Shown: one piece after another, positions 21,169 through 25,169 of the stretch | How the letters are laid out: each line of letters begins with the position of its first letter | Position numbering within the stretch: position 1 is the first letter of the stretch | Source: Candidatus Izemoplasmatales bacterium | GTDB lineage: Bacteria > Bacillota_I > Bacilli_A > Izemoplasmatales > Hujiaoplasmataceae | Reading direction: 5' to 3' | Assembly: GCA_041649275.1 (NCBI GenBank) | Contig: JBAZNL010000022.1 | Coordinates: 1 to 25,169, forward strand | Length of the DNA stretch: 25,169 bases | Made by a program: the position numbers and the translations under genes | Notes under the pieces: generated by a model | What the model saw: only the letters and a program-made list of their open reading frames with translations | Told to the model about the DNA's origin: nothing | The model's database searches: none

Positions 21169-22428
21169 TCACTCCCTGACGATGCGGCCGTCCGCGACGA
21201 CGCGGCGGCCTTTTTTATAAACGTCCTTCACGTGGTTGACGCCGAAGTGGTAGAGCACGTACTCGAAGCTCGGCGCATCGAAGACGACCATGTCGGCGGC
21301 CTTCCCGACGGCGATCGAGCCGATCCTTCCCGCGCGTCCGAGATGGAAGGCGGGATTAACGGTCGCCGCGGTCAGCACTTCGGACGGGGTCATCCCGAGC
21401 TTGTTCGCGGCGAGCTGAAGGGTGAACTGGAAATTTTCCGAGGGGCAGCTGCCGGGATTGTAGTCGGAGGCGACGGCGACCGCCGCACCGGCGTCGATCA
21501 GCTTGCGCGCCGGGGCGTATTCGTGTCCGAGGTAGAACGACGTGCCGGGAAGCAGGTTTGCGACCGTGTCGGACGCCGCGAGGGCGAGGACGTCGCGGTC
21601 CGAGACGGCCCCGAGGTGGTCGGCGGAGGCGCAGCCGAGCTCGACCGCCAGGCCGGTTCCGCCGGTCGAGGCGATCTCGTCCGCGTGAAGCCGGGTCGAG
21701 AAGCCCAGTTCCTTCGCCCTTGACAGGATGCGCGCCGCCTCGTCGAGGGTGAACGCGCCCGGTTCGCAGAAGACGTCGACGCCTTCGGCCAGACCTTCTT
21801 CGCGCACGGTCTCGAGGTCGGAAAGGACGAGCGCGATGAATTCCCCGCGCCGGTCGGCGTAGTCCGCCGGGACGGCGTGCGCCGTCATCGAGGTCGGCAC
21901 GAGTTCGACGGGATGGGTCTCGCCGAGTTTCCAGACGACCTTCAGGATCTTCCGCTCGGTCTCGGGGTCGAGGCCGTAGCCGCTTTTCGCCTCGACGCAG
22001 GTGACGCCGAAGGCAAGCATCCGGTCGAGGCTTCTCTCCGCCTGGATGAAGAGGTCGTCGAACGACGCCGTGCGGGTCGCCCTGACGGTCGAGAGGATCC
22101 CGCCACCGCGTTTGAGGATCTCGAGGTAGGGGACGCCCTGGAGCTTGAGGGCGAATTCGTAGGCGCGATGGCCGGCGTGCACGAGATGCGTGTGGCCGTC
22201 GACGAGACCGGGGGTCACGATCGCGCCGCGGACGTCGGCGACGACCGTCGCGGGACCGCGGAACGCTTCTCCGTCGCCCGTCCCGAAACCCTGGACGAGC
22301 CCGTCGCGGACGGCGACGAAGGCGTCCTTCAGGACGGTGGCGTCGTTCATGTCGGCGCCCTTCACCGGCGGGTGGTGGTCCTGCGACCAGAGTTCGCCGA
22401 TGTTCGTGAGGATCAGGTCGGCCTTCAT
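21169..22428 (-). CDS. hutI: Imidazolonepropionase
   Basis: A 419-residue amidohydrolase (EC 3.5.2.7) that opens 4-imidazolone-5-propionate to N-formimino-L-glutamate. Metal and substrate motifs are GLVDGHTHLVHAGHR with the HxH pair His79/His81, the AKSGYGLD loop, TAHAVP, HADE and the catalytic-site SDYNPGSCPS followed by NFQFTLQLA, all standard for HutI. The ATG at 22428 overlaps the ftcD stop (ATGA) and gives the usual N-terminus; the frame is open far upstream inside ftcD but that part is unlike HutI. Length is normal. Confidence 0.96.
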   Translation of the reverse strand: MKADLILTNIGELWSQDHHPPVKGADMNDATVLKDAFVAVRDGLVQGFGTGDGEAFRGPATVVADVRGAIVTPGLVDGHTHLVHAGHRAYEFALKLQGVPYLEILKRGGGILSTVRATRTASFDDLFIQAERSLDRMLAFGVTCVEAKSGYGLDPETERKILKVVWKLGETHPVELVPTSMTAHAVPADYADRRGEFIALVLSDLETVREEGLAEGVDVFCEPGAFTLDEAARILSRAKELGFSTRLHADEIASTGGTGLAVELGCASADHLGAVSDRDVLALAASDTVANLLPGTSFYLGHEYAPARKLIDAGAAVAVASDYNPGSCPSENFQFTLQLAANKLGMTPSEVLTAATVNPAFHLGRAGRIGSIAVGKAADMVVFDAPSFEYVLYHFGVNHVKDVYKKGRRVVADGRIVRE

Positions 22429-23402
22429 CGGAGGTCTCCGGGGAGGTTGGCCTCGATGATCTTCATCGCGTCGAAGTCGCGCAGCCCGAAGCGGAGCGCC
22501 GCTTCGGCGGCGAGTTCGGAATACGGCATCGAGTCCGGCGTCTTCTTCCCCTCCGGCTGGCGGTAGTACTTGAGCGATTCGACGAGCGCCGCCGCCGGGA
22601 CGAGACCGACGAGTTCGCAGCCGGTGACCTCGACCCGGAAGCGCCTGGCTTCCATCTTCACCGCCTCGAGGATGCGGTAGATCGGGTTCTTGACGTGGTC
22701 GAGGATATTCATCGTGACCTGGTAGTGGCCGCGCTGCTCGAGAAAGGCGGGCGCCGCCTGGACGAACTGGTAGCCGCCGGAAGAACCGCGCACGTAGCGC
22801 GAGATGTCCTTCGCCGGCTTCTCGTCCCTCGTGGCGAGGTCGACGTTGAAGGCGACCAGGGGCATGCGGGCGCCGATGGCGACCGCACCGAAGGTCGGAT
22901 GGATTTCGGGGCGGCCGAAGTCGGGCGCCCAGAGCGGATCCCTGATCTTCTCCTTCATGCCTTCGAATTCGCCCTTGCGGATGTCCGGAAGGAGGATCCT
23001 TTCGGGTTTCCGCGCGGCCTTGGCGTAGAGGAAGACGGGGATGTCGAAACGGGCCGAGACGATCGAGGCGACGTCTTCGGCGAGCTTCACGCACTCCTCG
23101 ATCTCGACGCCCGCGATCGGGACGAACGGGATCACGTCGACCGCGCCCATGCGGGGATGCTCCCCCTTGTGATGGTTCAGGTCGATGAGCGACAGCGCCT
23201 CGCCGACGAACTCGGGGATCGCCGCGGCGATCGCGTCGGGATCGCCGATGAGGGTGATCACGGTGCGGTTGTAGTCCTTGTCGGGTTCCGCCGAGACGAC
23301 GGCGAAGCCCGGCCTGTGCCGGAGCGTGCCGACGATCCGGTCGATCTTGTCCTGGTCGCGTCCCTCGCTGATGTTGGGGACGCACTCGATGATCCGCTTC
23401 AT
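22425..23402 (-). CDS. ftcD: Glutamate formimidoyltransferase
   Basis: A 325-residue FTCD-N family enzyme (EC 2.1.2.5) that moves the formimino group from N-formiminoglutamate to tetrahydrofolate, releasing glutamate. The N-terminus ECVPNISEGRD is the family start. The catalytic His82 lies in HHKGEHPRMGAVDVIPFVP, and PLVAFNVDLAT and the C-terminal ELVGLVPAAALVESLKYY are also conserved. The ATG at 23402 lies one base after the hutU stop, with AAAGGCGGG upstream. It is separate from the cyclodeaminase, unlike the fused vertebrate enzyme. Its glutamate product is the substrate of the glutamate mutase operon in this window. Confidence 0.96.
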   Translation of the reverse strand: MKRIIECVPNISEGRDQDKIDRIVGTLRHRPGFAVVSAEPDKDYNRTVITLIGDPDAIAAAIPEFVGEALSLIDLNHHKGEHPRMGAVDVIPFVPIAGVEIEECVKLAEDVASIVSARFDIPVFLYAKAARKPERILLPDIRKGEFEGMKEKIRDPLWAPDFGRPEIHPTFGAVAIGARMPLVAFNVDLATRDEKPAKDISRYVRGSSGGYQFVQAAPAFLEQRGHYQVTMNILDHVKNPIYRILEAVKMEARRFRVEVTGCELVGLVPAAALVESLKYYRQPEGKKTPDSMPYSELAAEAALRFGLRDFDAMKIIEANLPGDLR

Positions 23403-23403
23403 G

Positions 23404-25169
23404 TCATTTCCCGCCTTTCTCGACGGCCGCGGCGACGAGGGCCGCGACCTTGCGACGGTCCGCGGCGACGGGGATCGTCGCGAGGCCGGTGTCCTTTCGG
23501 TTGTAATCCGCGATCGTCTCGCGTGCCGGCGGATTGCCCGCCCAGGCGCGCCTTGCGACGCCGATCGTGACGTCCGCCATGACGGCCGTCCGGAGGATCC
23601 CGTCGACCCGTTTCGAGCCGTCGAGGACGAGGCCGAAGCCGCCATTGATCGCCTTCCCGATGCCGACCCCGCCGCCGTTGTGGAGGGCGACGACCGTCAT
23701 CCCGCGGGCGGCGTTCCCGAGCGCGACCTGGGTCGCCATGTCGGCCGTCACGTTGGAGCCGTCGCGGACGTTGGAGGTCTCGCGGAAGGGCGAGTCGGTG
23801 CCGCCGCAGTCGTGGTGGTCGCGGCCGATCATGACCGGACCGATCTCCCCGTTTCGCACCATCTCGTTCATCCGAAGCGCGATCCGGGTCCTGCCTTCCG
23901 CGTCCTGGTAGAGGATCCGCGCCTTCGTCCCGACGACGAGGGCGTTTTCCTTCGCGTCGCGGATCCAGGCGTGATTGTCGCGGTCCTGGAACCGCCGCGC
24001 CGGGTCGATGCACGCCATCGCGGCGGCGTCGGTCTTCGCGAGATCCTCGTCCTTGCCGGAGAGGCAGACCCAGCGGAACGGGCCGTAGCCGTAGTCGAAC
24101 AGCACCGGACCCATGATGTCCTCGACGTACGAGGGGAGCGTGAAGCCGTCCTTGTCGTCGATCCCGTTCCGGTAGAGTCCGGGGGCGCCGGCGTCCGCCG
24201 CCGCCTTCAGGAAGCTGTTCCCGTAATCGAAGAAATAGGTGCCGCCGGCGACGAGGGCGCGGATCGCCGCCAGATGGCGGACGAGGCAGGCGTCGACGCG
24301 GCGGACGAATGCCGCCTTGTCGGATGTAAGCAGGCGCGTGCGTTCGGCGAAGTCGATCCCCGCCGGGCAGTAGCCGCCGTCGTGGACGGCGTGGCAGCTG
24401 GTCTGGTCGGACAGCAGGTCGATCTTCTCATGATGCCGGACTGCGTGCTCGAGCAGGTCGACGACGTTGCCGGCGTAGGCGAGCGCGAGCGGACGGCGGG
24501 TCCGGACGGCCTCGCGGGCGACCGCGAACGCCGCTTCCGGCGTGTCCGCGACCCGGTCGATCCAGCCTTGGGAGAGGCGCGTCGCGATCCGCGACGGGTC
24601 GACCTCGGCGACGATCCCGACGCCGCCGGCGATCCGGACGGCCTTGCCCTGGGCGCCCGACATCCCGCCGAGGCCGGAGGAGACGAAGAGGACGCCGGCG
24701 AGGTTCTCCCCCGCCGGAATCCCGAGTTTCGCCCGCCCGGCGTTCAACAGCGTCGAATAGGTCCCGTGGACGATGCCCTGGGGACCGATGTACATGAAGC
24801 CGCCGGCGGTCATCTGGCCGTAGTTCGCGACGCCGAGGGCGGCGGCGCGTTGCCAGTCGGCCTGGTTGTCGTACTGGCCGACCATCAGGCCGTTGGTGAT
24901 CGCGACGCGCGGCGCGGTCCGCGACGCGGGAAAGAGTCCGAGCGGATGCCCGGACATCAGGACGAGCGTTTCGTCCGCCCGCATCCGCTCGAGGTACAGG
25001 CAGACGAGGCGGTACTGCATCCAGTTCTGGCAGACCTGCCCGGTCTCGCCGTAGGTGACGAGTTCGTAGGGATAGAGCGCGGTCTCGAAGTCGAGGTTGT
25101 TGTCGATCATGACGCGGACGGCGCGTGCCTCGAGGATTCCGCGATATTCATCGACGGGACGGCCGAAGA
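23404..25169 (-). CDS. hutU: Urocanate hydratase (5' end beyond window)
   Basis: At least 588 residues of urocanate hydratase (EC 4.2.1.49), which adds water to urocanate with tightly bound NAD+ to give imidazolonepropionate. The NAD-binding segment appears as SSGLGGMSGAQGKA; other marks are YGNSF, the GPVMIGRDHHDCGGTDSPFRET region and ALHNGGGVGIGKAINGG near the C-terminus. The Met at 25110 is not the start: the frame continues upstream with FGRPVDEYRGILEAR, so the N-terminus lies outside. The sequence resembles the longer clostridial-type enzyme more than the Bacillus/Pseudomonas HutU. It is followed by ftcD after one base. hutH and the promoter would be expected upstream, beyond the window. 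Confidence 0.94.
   Translation of the reverse strand, partial: FGRPVDEYRGILEARAVRVMIDNNLDFETALYPYELVTYGETGQVCQNWMQYRLVCLYLERMRADETLVLMSGHPLGLFPASRTAPRVAITNGLMVGQYDNQADWQRAAALGVANYGQMTAGGFMYIGPQGIVHGTYSTLLNAGRAKLGIPAGENLAGVLFVSSGLGGMSGAQGKAVRIAGGVGIVAEVDPSRIATRLSQGWIDRVADTPEAAFAVAREAVRTRRPLALAYAGNVVDLLEHAVRHHEKIDLLSDQTSCHAVHDGGYCPAGIDFAERTRLLTSDKAAFVRRVDACLVRHLAAIRALVAGGTYFFDYGNSFLKAAADAGAPGLYRNGIDDKDGFTLPSYVEDIMGPVLFDYGYGPFRWVCLSGKDEDLAKTDAAAMACIDPARRFQDRDNHAWIRDAKENALVVGTKARILYQDAEGRTRIALRMNEMVRNGEIGPVMIGRDHHDCGGTDSPFRETSNVRDGSNVTADMATQVALGNAARGMTVVALHNGGGVGIGKAINGGFGLVLDGSKRVDGILRTAVMADVTIGVARRAWAGNPPARETIADYNRKDTGLATIPVAADRRKVAALVAAAVEKGGK

Noticed and set aside
23404..25110. Start of hutU at the Met at 25110
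   Set aside because: The frame continues upstream to the window end with protein-like sequence (FGRPVDEYRG), and no ribosome site lies before 25110.
1..25169. CRISPR arrays, insertion sequences, prophage genes or integrases
   Set aside because: No regularly spaced repeats, transposase or integrase motifs, or terminal repeats were seen on reading both strands.

Overview
The window reads as a chromosomal segment of an anaerobic, amino-acid-fermenting bacterium of Firmicutes/Mycoplasmatota type with an unusually GC-rich genome. Most genes look about two-thirds G+C with GC-ending codons. The control signals are still classic sigma-A type: TTGACA/TATAAT boxes 16-17 bp apart, often with an extended TGn -10, strong GGAGG ribosome sites, U-tract terminators and a cre-like site. 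The organism assignment is inference; no rRNA or marker gene is present.

Layout. Positions 1-4.5 kb hold single housekeeping-type genes: a truncated MFS transporter, a DegV protein, a lipoprotein esterase, tRNA-Val(GAC), a PduO-type cobalamin adenosyltransferase coupled to a small membrane protein, and a methyltransferase. Positions 4.5-6.1 kb are a lower-GC three-gene operon: a short EF-Ts paralogue that has lost the TDFV-type catalytic residues, a TetR regulator and a small unknown protein. It is driven by a perfect consensus promoter overlapped by a palindrome. Positions 6.3-6.65 kb carry a tRNA-Pro(GGG)/tRNA-Gly(CCC) transcript, divergent from an SGNH hydrolase gene at 6.7-7.35 kb.

Positions 7.4-16.9 kb are one tightly packed minus-strand operon read glmS-glmL-glmE-mal-citD-citE-citF-citC-citXG. 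It encodes coenzyme-B12 glutamate mutase and its reactivase, methylaspartate ammonia-lyase, and an acyl-carrier lyase of the citrate lyase family with its activation and prosthetic-group enzymes. In this setting the lyase is most simply (S)-citramalate lyase, so the operon covers glutamate to pyruvate plus acetate except for mesaconase, which is not in the window.

Positions 17.0-20.5 kb are plus-strand membrane genes: a membrane protein of unknown function, then a lipoprotein, an ABC ATPase and an ABC-2 permease in an overlapping operon. Positions 20.5-25.2 kb are a minus-strand histidine-utilisation operon, hutU (5' end cut by the window)-ftcD-hutI-fchA. Histidine degraded by this operon yields glutamate, ammonia and methenyl-tetrahydrofolate; the glutamate can enter the glm/mal/cit operon, and PduO can supply adenosylcobalamin to glutamate mutase. 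The window therefore holds most of a histidine/glutamate fermentation island.
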